Of a DNA stretch of 64,000 bases, positions 21,252 through 31,431 are shown piece after piece. Position 1 is the first letter of the stretch. Each line of letters begins with the position of its first letter. Origin of the DNA: Pseudopithomyces maydicus (lineage: Eukaryota; Ascomycota; Dothideomycetes; Pleosporales; Didymosphaeriaceae). The position numbers and the translations under genes are program-made. The stretch is taken from positions 620,001 through 684,000 of the forward strand of contig JANTUC010000011.1 of NCBI GenBank assembly GCA_026873275.1. The letters run 5' to 3'. The notes beneath the pieces were generated by a model. It was not told where the DNA came from and made no database searches. It saw only the letters and a list, made by a program, of their open reading frames with translations.

Positions 21252-24200
21252 ATGGAGAGTACCGGGCAGTTTGGTGATGGTTTCGATCCACTAGGCACAA
21301 ATGGTGCCTCGTCGAGAACAGTAGGCTCCAACGACAGCCTGACAGACATACCAGAGGATAGCGAATTAGCCTCAACAACTGTTGGAAGCCCTGAGCTACA
21401 AGCCAAAGATGGCGCCCCGACACTTGACTTTACCCCAGCTGAAGATGTCGAAAGAGTGCCTGGAATGCCCCGTGGTGACACCGAGTCCATGAAATTCGAA
21501 GGCGATGACGAGGACCCTGCTGTACCCGTATCGTTCCAGCGCTCGTCAAGCCCCACGGTGATGCACAAGAAAAAGGGTGCCGCTTACGAAAAAGTTGGTG
21601 AGGATGGAATTAATCGAATGCATAAATTCTCTCTTTACGAAACGAGCACACGCTTCTATCTCATCGGAGGCGACCTTCTGGACAAGCATTACAGGGTCCT
21701 GAAGATCGACCGAACAGCGCCACCAGGTCATCTGAGTGTCTTCGAGGATGATATTGTTTACGACATGAAAGAAATGAACCATCTGCTAAATACAATCAAC
21801 GACGGTAACAAGCACACCGGAGGCGTGAAACTAAAATGTAGTGCATGGGGTCTCATGGGATTCATCCGGTTCACAGAGGCTTATTACATGGTCCTGATTA
21901 CCAAGCGTGCGCAAGTTGCAATGCTCGGTGGTCATTACATTTACCAAGTCGACGGGACAGAACTAATACCTCTCACTACTGGGTCTTCGTCGCGGTTCCA
22001 GAAAGACCGCAACCCGGAAGAAGCCAGGTATCTGGGTATCTTGAACAACCTTGATCTCACCCGATTTTTCTATTTCAGCTACTCATACAACATTACGCGA
22101 AGTCTCCAGCAAAATATTATTCGCGAGAGAGAAGCGCTAAATGCCGGCTTGAAACATCCAAACCGCGATTACCAGGATATATTCGTTTGGAATCATTATC
22201 TTCTTGAACCAGCCCGGGAAGTCCTAAAGAATGCCCATGACTGGTGTCACGCAGTCATTCACGGTTCGATCGATCAATCGTCGCTTGATGTATTCGGTCG
22301 CAGAATATATATCACGCTCATGGCAAGGCGATCCAGATTCTTTGCAGGTGCGCGTTTTCTGAAGCGAGGCACAAATGACTTGGGTTACGTCGCCAATGAT
22401 GTCGAGACGGAACAAATTGTTTCGGAGGCCCTTACAACTTCATTCCATGCACCCGGGCCACGTCTATGGTCCAATCCTACATATACATCATACGTCCAGC
22501 ATCGTGGCAGTATACCATTATATTGGACGCAGGACAATTCTGGAGTCACACCAAGACCAGATATCATACTTAATCTCCCAGACCCCTTCTACACTGCATC
22601 AGCTCTGCATTTCGACGACTTATTTCAGAGATATGGTGCACCAATATACGTGCTAAATCTCATCAAACAACGCGAACGGACACCGAGAGAGTCTAAACTT
22701 TTATATGAGTATAAGCGTGCCATAGACTATCTTAATCAGTCATTGCCCAAGGATAAAAAGATCATCTACGAAGCCTTCGATATGGCAAGAGCAGCCAAAA
22801 CACGAGGACAAGATGTCATTCTTTCTTTAGAGCACCTTGGTGAGAAGGTTCTACGTCAAACTGGCTTCTTCCACAATGGTGATGGCGAATTCGATACTCC
22901 GCAGGTACAGAATGGCGCGGCTAGAACAAACTGTATTGACTGTCTCGACCGAACAAATGCTGCCCAGTTTGTCATCGGTAAGCGGGCTCTCGGACGTCAA
23001 CTTCAGGCTCTCGGTGTCATTTCTGGAAATACTATCGAATACGATAGCGATTGTATTGACAACTTCACCCACATGTACCACAATCATGGAGATGCAATCG
23101 CTATGCAGTATGGCGGCTCCCACTTGGTAAACACAATGGCCACATATCGAAAGATCAACCAGTGGCAGAGTAGCTCACGAGACATGGTGGAAAGTTTCAA
23201 GCGTTACTACCACAACTCCTTTTTGGATTCACAGCGCCAAGAAGCTTGTAATCTGTTTCTCGGCAATTATATCCATGCCGATGGTCAACCGATGTTATGG
23301 GAGCTACAAACAGATTACTACCTCCATCACGCAGATCCACGTTTCTGGCTATCGAATCCTCGCAGAGACTACATAAATTGGTTCACACCCGAATTCCTGA
23401 ATCCTCGGTCTCTGCCGCCTTTGAAGCTGTCTCATAAAGAACATAGGGAGCTGATACGAAAAGGTGCGATTGGACAAGACGACTATTGGCTGGAATATTA
23501 CCGTCCGTTGGCGGTGACATCGTTCCTCAAGGTGTATGCTTTCCGTCTCAATTGTCCGCCGATAAAGGAAAAGGACATTTCCTTTCCATCTCGTTTACAG
23601 GATGCTTCGCCTTTTGTTGTTCGTAGGAAGCAACAAGAGCATAGCGCTGGTACCAAGGACACCAAGAAGCCAGTTCGTAAAGGTGTCACAATCATAGACC
23701 CTTCGAGTGATACTGAGTCTCGCCGGGCGAGCATCACTCGACGCCACCAGGATATGCATTTACACATCCCAGATACAGGTTTGCCAGCCAAACAATCCAT
23801 CTTACGGGATCCGCACTTTGAGACTCACATGCCCTCCACCGGAACGACTACATTCCAATCTATGACGAATTCCAGTTCCACTGGTCTATCAGCAACTTTC
23901 AAACCGGCGAACAAAGCGTTCATCCACCAATGGACGCTCACACAATTCTACGAGAATAGCCTGAATCCTAGCGTAACGGCCACAGAAGAGGAAGAATACG
24001 AGCACTACATCGAGCACCCTCTGAATCTGCCACTCGTTGTGAGTAACGAGGCGCCTATGACCGACGACCCTGCAGCAATGGAGTTCTTCGAGTATCTGGA
24101 CATGTCAGACACTGGTGTCCAACCCGCCCAGCCAGCCCAGCCAGTCCAAGCAGATGACGAATCCGACTATGAAACATTCTACTACTCCGTCCCTGGTCTT

Positions 24201-24620
24201 CCTAAGATCGACACGGATGTTGCCTCAATCCGCTCTCTCCCGCTGCAGCTTCAGCGCCCTTCTTCTTCCGCGTCCATGGGCTATCCCCTGACCCCTTTCT
24301 CGCACCCTCATTCTTCGCAATATCAACACAAGGCGTTCGCGCACAACTTCCAACACTTGGAGAGAGAACGACGATATGAGACTGAGGCGCCCAATTATGA
24401 AGATCCACCGCTGCCTGTGGCCGAGAAGTGGAAGACGCCCGAGGAAGATATCGAGGAGTTTGAGGAATTCTTAAAGGTCAAGGATAACCCGTTGGACGTC
24501 GAGGAGGCGGATGGAGCGAAGAAGAGGTATAAAGCGTATAGGCAGTGGTTGAGGGGAAAGAGCTTCTTCAAACAGAGTAAAGTGGATCCGGAATGGGAGG
24601 GGCAATTACCTTTCAGATAG
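21252..24620 (+). CDS. FIG4: SAC-domain phosphoinositide phosphatase Fig4
   Basis: Phosphatase that removes the 5-phosphate from phosphatidylinositol 3,5-bisphosphate on the vacuole/endosome, acting in the Vac14-Fab1 complex. Single exon, 1122 residues, longer than the ~880 of yeast Fig4 because of Ser/Pro-rich extensions. The SAC domain starts near MHKFSLYETSTRFYLIGGD and includes YYMVLITKRAQVAMLGGH and YFSYSYNITRSLQ. The catalytic CX5R motif is RTNCIDCLDRTN, with nucleophile Cys at about residue 561. Downstream, YYHNSFLDSQRQEACNLFLGNY and a WLSNPRRDYINW element are intact. The tail has a QPAQPAQPVQ repeat and ends with basic and acidic helices. No catalytic residue is missing. Confidence 0.92.
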   Translation: MESTGQFGDGFDPLGTNGASSRTVGSNDSLTDIPEDSELASTTVGSPELQAKDGAPTLDFTPAEDVERVPGMPRGDTESMKFEGDDEDPAVPVSFQRSSSPTVMHKKKGAAYEKVGEDGINRMHKFSLYETSTRFYLIGGDLLDKHYRVLKIDRTAPPGHLSVFEDDIVYDMKEMNHLLNTINDGNKHTGGVKLKCSAWGLMGFIRFTEAYYMVLITKRAQVAMLGGHYIYQVDGTELIPLTTGSSSRFQKDRNPEEARYLGILNNLDLTRFFYFSYSYNITRSLQQNIIREREALNAGLKHPNRDYQDIFVWNHYLLEPAREVLKNAHDWCHAVIHGSIDQSSLDVFGRRIYITLMARRSRFFAGARFLKRGTNDLGYVANDVETEQIVSEALTTSFHAPGPRLWSNPTYTSYVQHRGSIPLYWTQDNSGVTPRPDIILNLPDPFYTASALHFDDLFQRYGAPIYVLNLIKQRERTPRESKLLYEYKRAIDYLNQSLPKDKKIIYEAFDMARAAKTRGQDVILSLEHLGEKVLRQTGFFHNGDGEFDTPQVQNGAARTNCIDCLDRTNAAQFVIGKRALGRQLQALGVISGNTIEYDSDCIDNFTHMYHNHGDAIAMQYGGSHLVNTMATYRKINQWQSSSRDMVESFKRYYHNSFLDSQRQEACNLFLGNYIHADGQPMLWELQTDYYLHHADPRFWLSNPRRDYINWFTPEFLNPRSLPPLKLSHKEHRELIRKGAIGQDDYWLEYYRPLAVTSFLKVYAFRLNCPPIKEKDISFPSRLQDASPFVVRRKQQEHSAGTKDTKKPVRKGVTIIDPSSDTESRRASITRRHQDMHLHIPDTGLPAKQSILRDPHFETHMPSTGTTTFQSMTNSSSTGLSATFKPANKAFIHQWTLTQFYENSLNPSVTATEEEEYEHYIEHPLNLPLVVSNEAPMTDDPAAMEFFEYLDMSDTGVQPAQPAQPVQADDESDYETFYYSVPGLPKIDTDVASIRSLPLQLQRPSSSASMGYPLTPFSHPHSSQYQHKAFAHNFQHLERERRYETEAPNYEDPPLPVAEKWKTPEEDIEEFEEFLKVKDNPLDVEEADGAKKRYKAYRQWLRGKSFFKQSKVDPEWEGQLPFR

Positions 24621-26205
24621 CGAGGTGGAAGTCATGGAAGCTGTTAGTGTCATGAGCCTATCTTTGACTTGTGTCCACGCATTCTTGTTATCGTATCTCT
24701 TGGGGGATATTTACCCTCGCATTAATTTGAACTGGTTCATGGCGAATAGTTGTGGTAGTTCCTTGCATCCGTTGAGCTTGGTCGAGTACACACCCTATCG
24801 TGATCGCAACTGTATGAGTCGGTGGTACCCTGTTCTTTTTGCCGCACGTCCATCTGATATTATTTTCCCAACCTCCGCGGACGCACGTCATGTCAAGGCT
24901 TGGGTAGTCCACCGGAAAAAAATCAAGTCTGGACGCCTAATAACATTCTTTCTATCGATACGCAACCGTTGCCTGTCAATGCGAACCTAGCTCTTTGCCA
25001 TGCTCTGTCGCCACCACATGGCAATTTGAGAATTCGTTGTTCACTCGTGCTGAATTTGATACGCCAGATGTATTATACTACCCACAGATATTTCTATATC
25101 TTTGATTGCAGATCATTTACATATCTACCAACGAGCCCTTACTCAGGTCCCAAACTCTTCGTCCTCTGGTTTATTGCTTGGATAGTGAGTCGTACCCTCT
25201 CCAAACAGAACAATGGGCGAAGATCGCGGAAGCTTGTGGCGTGAGTTTGGACCCCTGATCGTTAGTCGTCTAGCACGCGAGCACTGGACCAAAGGCGTGG
25301 CAGCGGAGCCTCTATCTCAATTTGTGGGGCGCCCAAGTCGGCGACCGTGGGCGGCAATCACGGTCCTCAACACCACGACGCACACCCCGCAATGGCTATG
25401 TTGTCCATCTTCCCAGCAACCAGCACACAGGAAACTCCCAGATCGTGGTTTGGAGATCGTGTGGGGACGTGCTGCGCCAGAACCCTTCGTTTTCCCCTGT
25501 GGCTTTTTTGCGTGAACCAGATTGATGGCCGCGGCTCGGCGCTTCGTCGGTCGGTGAAATTCGGCGGCGCCTCTTTTCGGACATGGATCTAGCACTGGAG
25601 TGTCGCCCGGGTATAGTCGACTTCTGGCCCTATGAACGTGGAGGGCTGGATATCATCAGGGGAAGAACTTGCTTGTGATGGTACGGATGTTACACATATG
25701 ACATGCTAATGATTGCATTAAGTAGCCACAGTCTCAAGCAGTGGTGGCTTCAAACAGCCGAGACCCTTGGTCTCTCGTATCAACAAACTGTTTAATCACC
25801 ACCCGTCAGCGCCGTTGAGTTCTGCGTTAAAGGGCTCGGTTATGAGCGAGGGCTGGACTCGTAGTCTAAACTTTAATATTCGTATGCTGGTCGCTTAAGC
25901 ATGTTGACACGCGATCCATCAAAGATCAGCACGTGGGAAGTGGAGCAATGCGGGATGTTGAGGCTACCTTTACACCTCCTCGGACCATTCATTGCGATGG
26001 ACTATCCAGCCTGTCAAGTCTCTAAAACATTGGCGCCTCCATCAGGGGAAAGCCACCATGAATCATGCTACCTTCCAAGCTGCAGCGCTGGCCTGCGTTA
26101 AAGCGTGGAGACGATCCTTCCCTTCGACCCTCCTCCCACCTGTTTAACTTTCATCCACGCTGGAGGCCACGATCCGGCACCGCGTTACCTTCTCCCTGAC
26201 GAATA
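24621..26205. other. Long intergenic region without recognised genes
   Basis: A 1.6-kb gap between FIG4 and the next plus-strand gene. About 25200-25620 is GC-richer than its flanks and has several overlapping short frames on both strands, which looks like base composition rather than coding. No domain, tRNA or transposon signature is seen. It presumably contains the FIG4 3' end and the next gene's promoter. Confidence 0.45.
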
Positions 26206-27461
26206 ATGGCCACGAACAAATCCGACTTGCAACTTTCGGCCCTGGCCGCGGGGTTCACCCTAGGCTTTGGGTTTCTGACAGTGTGGGAGGCCATCAAACA
26301 GACGATCCGGAATAAGAATCCTCTGCGGAGCACATACATTTACATGTTATGGGGGGAAATCGTGGCGAACATAGTCATCGGGATTCTGGGTTGGGTTTTC
26401 CTGGATGGGTATATTGGGCCATCGTATGTCCCGTCAAAGATTCTTGACTTGGAAACGCTGGTCGACTAACGGTAGACTGCAGGATTGGAACACTGGTTTC
26501 GTTGATGATATGTTGGGTTTTCGAAATCCAGCTGCTCATGCAGATTATTATCAACCGGATTGCGCTGATTGCGGAGAGTCGTCAGACTGTGTGGCGCATC
26601 AAATGGGGCACTGTTCTGATAATCACCTCGGTGAATATCGTTGTCATGTGCATCTGGATCCCATCTCACATGAGCCCACCACCAAGTCAAATGTACGGTT
26701 CACTATGCTGGGTAGATGCATGGAGCTGCGCTAACTCGATCGAAACAGTTTTGTCGACATCAACGAAGTCTGGGATAAAATCTCCAAGGTCATCATCTTG
26801 ATTGTCGATGCTGGCCTCAATTGGTACTTCCTCCATACCGTCAAGCAGCGGCTTCTGAAGCAACATGGACTTGTCAAATATAAGCCGTTGGTCAAATTCA
26901 ATGAGAGACTGATGATTGTATCCATTGCTATGGATGTAAGTCTGCAATATATACGCGTCTGGAACACAGCTAACGTCTTATCAGGGTATGCTCATCGGAC
27001 TCATGTTCCTCAAGAATCAGATCGTATACATCCAGTTCCACCCAGTCACCTACATGGTGAAACTCAACATCGAGATGACTATGGCGTCACTGGTCGTCCG
27101 TCTGGCGCGCGGTCAAAGCGACAACGACATGGCTTTGCACGATTTCGGACAATCTTCTTCGGGACCCGACAAGTCGAATTCTCACAGCCGACACTTCAAT
27201 CCGGGTAATCAGCAATCCTTCCACCTCTCTTCTGTTACCGGCGTCACATCAGGTCACCGCAAGAATGCAGGGAGCTCGGATGATGATCTCAGGGGCATAC
27301 ATTTCAGGACAGATTTCCACGTCGTCAGTGAAGAGGTGCCGGTTAAGGATAATGGCTCGAAGCGGAGTTCAAAGAGTTCGGTTGAGTTACAACGGAGCGT
27401 GTTCGGGGATGAGACGCCTCTGCACAAGAACCCTGTTCAGGTCACGACGAGTCCGTTGTAA
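26206..27461 (+). CDS. Fungal multi-pass membrane protein, unknown function
   Basis: Four exons, 26206-26423, 26483-26692, 26749-26935 and 26985-27461, sum to 363 residues; donors gtatgt, gtacgg and gtaagt. About the first 240 residues contain roughly seven hydrophobic helices: AALAAGFTLGFGFLTVWEA-like helix 1, IVANIVIGILGWVFLDG helix 2, a helix with VFEIQLLMQIIINRIALI, then VLIITSVNIVVMCIWIP and VIILIVDAGLNWYFL. The last are MLIGLMFLKNQIVYIQF and the region around YMVKLNIEMTMASLVVRL. The ~110-residue tail is hydrophilic with Ser and His. I recognise this as a fungus-specific, rhodopsin-like 7TM family of unknown role; no enzymatic motif is visible. Its stop is 86 bp from the stop of the Old Yellow Enzyme gene. 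Confidence 0.8.
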
Positions 27462-27547
27462 TATCTATGTATAGCGCCTTACTGGCGATAAGTCATGACT
27501 CATATTCATTATCTACATAACTAATTGCTAATGACGAATACCCTCTT

Positions 27548-28900
27548 TCAGATCTTTGCAGATGCAGCGGTGCCGTAAGGTACAGCTTTCACGCTTTCGA
27601 TGTCAACAAACCCATATTTGCTGCCGTCTTTGTCCTCCGCGAAGCCCTTCTGCCATGTCGCGACATCCTTCTTGAAAGCCTCCAAGTTCTTCTCGTCGCT
27701 GAGGTCGATCGGCTGCTGGTCCTTGCCCAGCTGCCTGATCTGGGTGCCTGCAGCGACGTTCGTGATGCCGAAATCGTTGTCATCCGTCAACTGGTCGATG
27801 GCCGCATCCACCTCGCCCTTGATGATCTGCTTCGGCAGCTCGGGCTCAAGGCAAACTGGACGGGCAAGACCGATGCCGTCAACGGTGTTCAGAGCATCGA
27901 CCATGGCTCCTGCGGTCTTGAAGCCACCGGTGATGTATGTCTTGGTCTTCGAAAGGGAAGGTGTGATCTTCTCGGCGAATTCCAAAAAGAAAGCCTCACG
28001 CTTCTTGGTCGAGTCGCGCTTGTGACCAAAAGCGAGCTGCTCATAGGTTCCGCCCGACAGCTCCACAAAGTCAAACTTGTTGTCTTCGAGAATCTTGCAG
28101 AGGATCGCGGCTTCCTCGGTGTTGAAACCCTTCTCCTGGAATTCGACGGAGTTAAGCTTGATTCCTAGTACGAACTTGGAGGAGGTGCGGCGGCGAATCT
28201 CCTGACCGATTTCGGTGATGATCCTGGCGCGGTTCTCAAGTGAGCCACCGTACTTGTCGGTGCGGCGGTTGGTTGTAGGAGACAAAAATTGGGCGAGGAG
28301 GTAACCGTGAGCACCGTGCAGTTGGATGCCGTCGTATCCAGCCTTGTCAAGGTACTCGGCAGCGTGCGCAAAGCCCTCGATGACGTTCTTGATGTCTTCG
28401 TCGGTCGCAGCACGCGGCTTGGCGAACGTCATGCCCATGACATTTCCCTCCAACTGCACATCGGAGGCGGAGATGGGGTTCTTTTGGATGTTGTCTGCTA
28501 CCTGGCGTCCTGGGTGAGACACTTGTCCTACGATCAAAGAGCCGTGCTTTTTAGACTGTGTAGCAAGCTCCTTGAAAGCATCGAATCGCTCTCCCGAGTA
28601 AGGTGCGTCGCGGGGAATGATAGGGTTTCCAGCGGCCTCGAGATGGTCGTATTCAATCATGATGTTTCCGGTGAGGATTACACCGAACTCTCCCTCTCCC
28701 CATCTTCGGTAGACGTTGATCAGGTTCTTGGAAGGTACGCCACGAGCCTCAAAGTTCTTAGCGTCCCAAGATGACAGACGCTCGGTCATAGCGCCTTTCA
28801 GGAAACGGTTTTGTGCAGTGGTATTCGAGAACTCAAAGTGAAGCGGCTTTCCAAGAGGTGCCGCGTCCTTGTGTTCCGATTCATATCGTCGTGGTGCCAT
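27548..28900 (-). CDS. NADH:flavin oxidoreductase, Old Yellow Enzyme family
   Basis: FMN-dependent ene-reductase-like oxidoreductase; the natural substrate is unknown. Single exon, 450 residues. The TIM barrel starts with QNRFLKGAMTERLS. It has a GEFGVILTGNIMIEYDHLE strand and GQVSHPGRQ. The active-site segment is IQLHGAHGYLLAQFLSP (an HxxH pair, as in YqjM-type enzymes rather than HxxN), then TNRRTDKYGGSLENRAR. A phosphate-binding part near YITGGFKTAGAMVDAL and the GIGLARP motif follow. A C-terminal ~80-residue extension (residues about 370-450) is longer than in classical OYE1. It lies 3' to 3' with the membrane-protein gene, and a long intergenic region separates it from the LPMO gene. Confidence 0.9.
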   Translation of the reverse strand: MAPRRYESEHKDAAPLGKPLHFEFSNTTAQNRFLKGAMTERLSSWDAKNFEARGVPSKNLINVYRRWGEGEFGVILTGNIMIEYDHLEAAGNPIIPRDAPYSGERFDAFKELATQSKKHGSLIVGQVSHPGRQVADNIQKNPISASDVQLEGNVMGMTFAKPRAATDEDIKNVIEGFAHAAEYLDKAGYDGIQLHGAHGYLLAQFLSPTTNRRTDKYGGSLENRARIITEIGQEIRRRTSSKFVLGIKLNSVEFQEKGFNTEEAAILCKILEDNKFDFVELSGGTYEQLAFGHKRDSTKKREAFFLEFAEKITPSLSKTKTYITGGFKTAGAMVDALNTVDGIGLARPVCLEPELPKQIIKGEVDAAIDQLTDDNDFGITNVAAGTQIRQLGKDQQPIDLSDEKNLEAFKKDVATWQKGFAEDKDGSKYGFVDIESVKAVPYGTAASAKI

Positions 28901-30573
28901 TGTGTAGTGTATGCGGGGTATCTTAACGTGTTGCTGGAAAAAAATGCGAGAGAAATCGTCTATTGCTGAAAAGTCTGGAGTTCTAGTATGGAGTACACCG
29001 GGATCACGATAAACTTATATATATATGTATGGACTCTCCACATGATTACATGTATGTACAACAGCTTTGTAATATCGTCCCCATATATGACGAAATGTAC
29101 CCATGACGAATTTCTATGCAATCCACCCCGAACTGCACAAGTATCGGCAGACTTCGCCCAGAACAGGGTTTTTGTGGGGACTCCAGTTTCGGAGCGTTCG
29201 GCCATGGTCTGGATGGGACTCCGCCGAACTGGCGATTTTACGAGCACAGATACGTGGTAACGCCACCCCTCTTCCGAGTCGGCCCGAACTACCAATACCG
29301 ACAGAAATCTATGCTTCCATAGAAGCAACATTCCAAAAATTAAATCTGTTCGTAATCGGGAAAAGAGCTGAGTTCATACTAGGTGTTGGGTAACTATCTC
29401 AATTGAGAGGTTGATGACCTCAAAGGAAGTGGAGCGCGACCAGATCAGGATGGATCCCCGTACTCGGACTTCTCAATACATATTCGTCCTGCGTGAATGG
29501 TCTCATATGCACGTTTACGCATTGAGATCCAGTCATGGTCACAATGGACATGCGACAAAACGTCGGTGAAAATAGAAAGCGAATATCGCCGAAAATGCAG
29601 TGACCATGTGAGAAACGGTTTACCAATCCATTGGCTTTTCAACAGAGCATTACAGACCCCTTGCGGTCAGCCAATCAAAAAACTGAAGTCTACTGAATAC
29701 AGTCAACCCTATCACTAAGCCATTCACTGTCTCATCTCAAAGTGTAACCTGACGATAAGATTGAACCTGCTGACAACAGATGCAGTCGTTGCAACCAGGT
29801 AGCCATTGCCGTGCTATGCTCTTGATTGGCTACTCACTAGTAGTCCGGTGTAGCTCTAGATGACTTAGAGCGTTTGTAATATAGTAATTGGCGTCATTAG
29901 GTATTTTCGCGATTTTGCTGCCCCGCTATTGGCTTTCTCGATCCTTCCTTCGATCCTTCCCTGCTAGGACAACAACCCTGTCACAACCCACCTGGGCACC
30001 AAACCATGCACCTGGACGGGCACCTGGGCAGTCCTTCCATCACATGATTTACTACATCACTGATTCTTTCCACATGTGTGGCCAGGGTTGGCAACATAGC
30101 TGCAGATGGTGGACCATGCTGGCGAAAAATATATTCCCAGTGATAGCTTGATGGTGCAATTGAGTTACCACTAGATTTCCACTTTGAGAAGCCACCTGAA
30201 GCAGCTTCTCCGCATCGATGGTCGACTAATGAAGAATTCCAACTTGCAAAGATAAGACCAGAACGCCGGGTTCCTCCACCCTCGGCCCGACTGGACAGTC
30301 CCAGAACTGTCAATGCGGGAGACGGCACGAGGGTAGGACCCACGCAACACGTCCCGATATCCAGCAATTTCGAGAAGACACTTCAGTGCAGGTTATGGAC
30401 CTCGGGAACTAGCAAAGCACGTGGCATTCACAGAGCATACAACAGGAGGGAAAATGTGTCAGAATCGCAACCATCTGCGAGTATATTCAAAAGGTGTTGT
30501 ATATCTACAGCAGAACAGAATCCCTCTTATCTTCATAACTCAGTAATCTTCAAGATCACAACGCTTGACCCGC
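28901..30573. other. Long intergenic region without recognised genes
   Basis: A 1.7-kb stretch upstream of the Old Yellow Enzyme gene and downstream of the LPMO gene. It holds three CACCTGG copies within 41 bp (29989-30029) but no frame with domain-like content and no RNA gene that I can identify. Confidence 0.45.
29989..30029. repeat. Three CACCTGG copies
   Basis: cacctggg at 29989, cacctgg at 30009 and cacctgggc at 30021, about 1.1 kb upstream of the Old Yellow Enzyme start. They could be clustered protein-binding sites or chance. Confidence 0.5.
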
Positions 30574-31431
30574 TTAGAAGAAAGCACGAGCGTGGCGGCG
30601 AGCCTTCTGGGAGGCAGAGCCGGTCTCGGCCTTCAACCAGCTGATGAACTGCTGGACGGTGAACTCCTCGGGGAGGGTAGAGCCAGAGTTGCCACCAGCA
30701 GGGGCCTCGGCAGCCGGGGAAGTAGCGCTGGGGGCAGCGTTCTCGACGGCAGTGGCGGTGGGGGTGGCGCTGGCGGCAGCGGAAGTGGCAGCAGGAGCGG
30801 AGCTGGCGGGGGCAGCAGAGCTGGCAGGAGCGCTGCCAGAGCCAGAGCCGGAGCCAGAGCCACCGACGGTGAAGTCAATGCACGACTCGTACGTCTGGTC
30901 GATGGAGCGGGCGTCCCACCAGAACTGGAGCACGCAGTCTCCGGCCTTGGAGCACTTGCTTCCGAGGTCCGAAGGAATCGTGATGTCGAAGTTCTTCTCG
31001 TCATCGCTGACACCGGTGGCGGTCGACGCGTAGTCGTCGAAGGTGATGAGGGGCGAGCCGATGATGGAGTTGGTGGCCGTGTCGATGATGGACATGTTGG
31101 CAGTACCGGTGTGAGGAGCAGCAACGTTGTAGGTGATGGCAACCTTCTGTCCAGCCGTGTAGGACTCGACGTTGCCGCCGTCCTCGAGCTTCAGACCCTT
31201 GCACTGCCAGATGTTGCAGGCAGCCTCGTCGTAGTCGGGCTGGTTGGCGTTCTGGAGAGCACCCTGAACGTTGCCGTTGATGTCGGAGCTCCACTGGCTG
31301 AAGATCTGGTTACCGCAGGCCGCCTTCAACTTCGCACCAGGCTGACGGGCCTCAGGCTTGGTGAGGTAACCGTGGGCGGCAACCTGGGTGGCAAGGGCAA
31401 CAAGGCCGAAAGCAGCGGTGTAGGACTTCAT
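30574..31431 (-). CDS. Secreted AA16-like lytic polysaccharide monooxygenase
   Basis: Copper-dependent polysaccharide oxygenase acting outside the cell. Single exon, 285 residues. Signal peptide MKSYTAAFGLVALATQVAA is followed directly by HGYL, so the mature protein begins with His, the first ligand of the histidine brace; the second is probably the His in VAAPHTG. The catalytic domain has Cys pairs (KAACGNQ, CNIWQCKG, KCSKAGDC, SCIDF) and a QTYESCIDFTV ending, which I recall from AA16 enzymes. A Gly/Ser/Ala/Pro linker follows. A distinct tail with EFTVQQFISWLKAE ends in basic RRHARAFF. No CBM1 is present. The AA16 assignment comes from remembered similarity; AA11 or another LPMO class is less likely. 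Confidence 0.82.
   Translation of the reverse strand: MKSYTAAFGLVALATQVAAHGYLTKPEARQPGAKLKAACGNQIFSQWSSDINGNVQGALQNANQPDYDEAACNIWQCKGLKLEDGGNVESYTAGQKVAITYNVAAPHTGTANMSIIDTATNSIIGSPLITFDDYASTATGVSDDEKNFDITIPSDLGSKCSKAGDCVLQFWWDARSIDQTYESCIDFTVGGSGSGSGSGSAPASSAAPASSAPAATSAAASATPTATAVENAAPSATSPAAEAPAGGNSGSTLPEEFTVQQFISWLKAETGSASQKARRHARAFF

Noticed and set aside
25213..25595. Candidate small genes in the FIG4 downstream gap
   Set aside because: Several mutually overlapping frames on both strands without domain, intron or start context; kept only as a composition finding.
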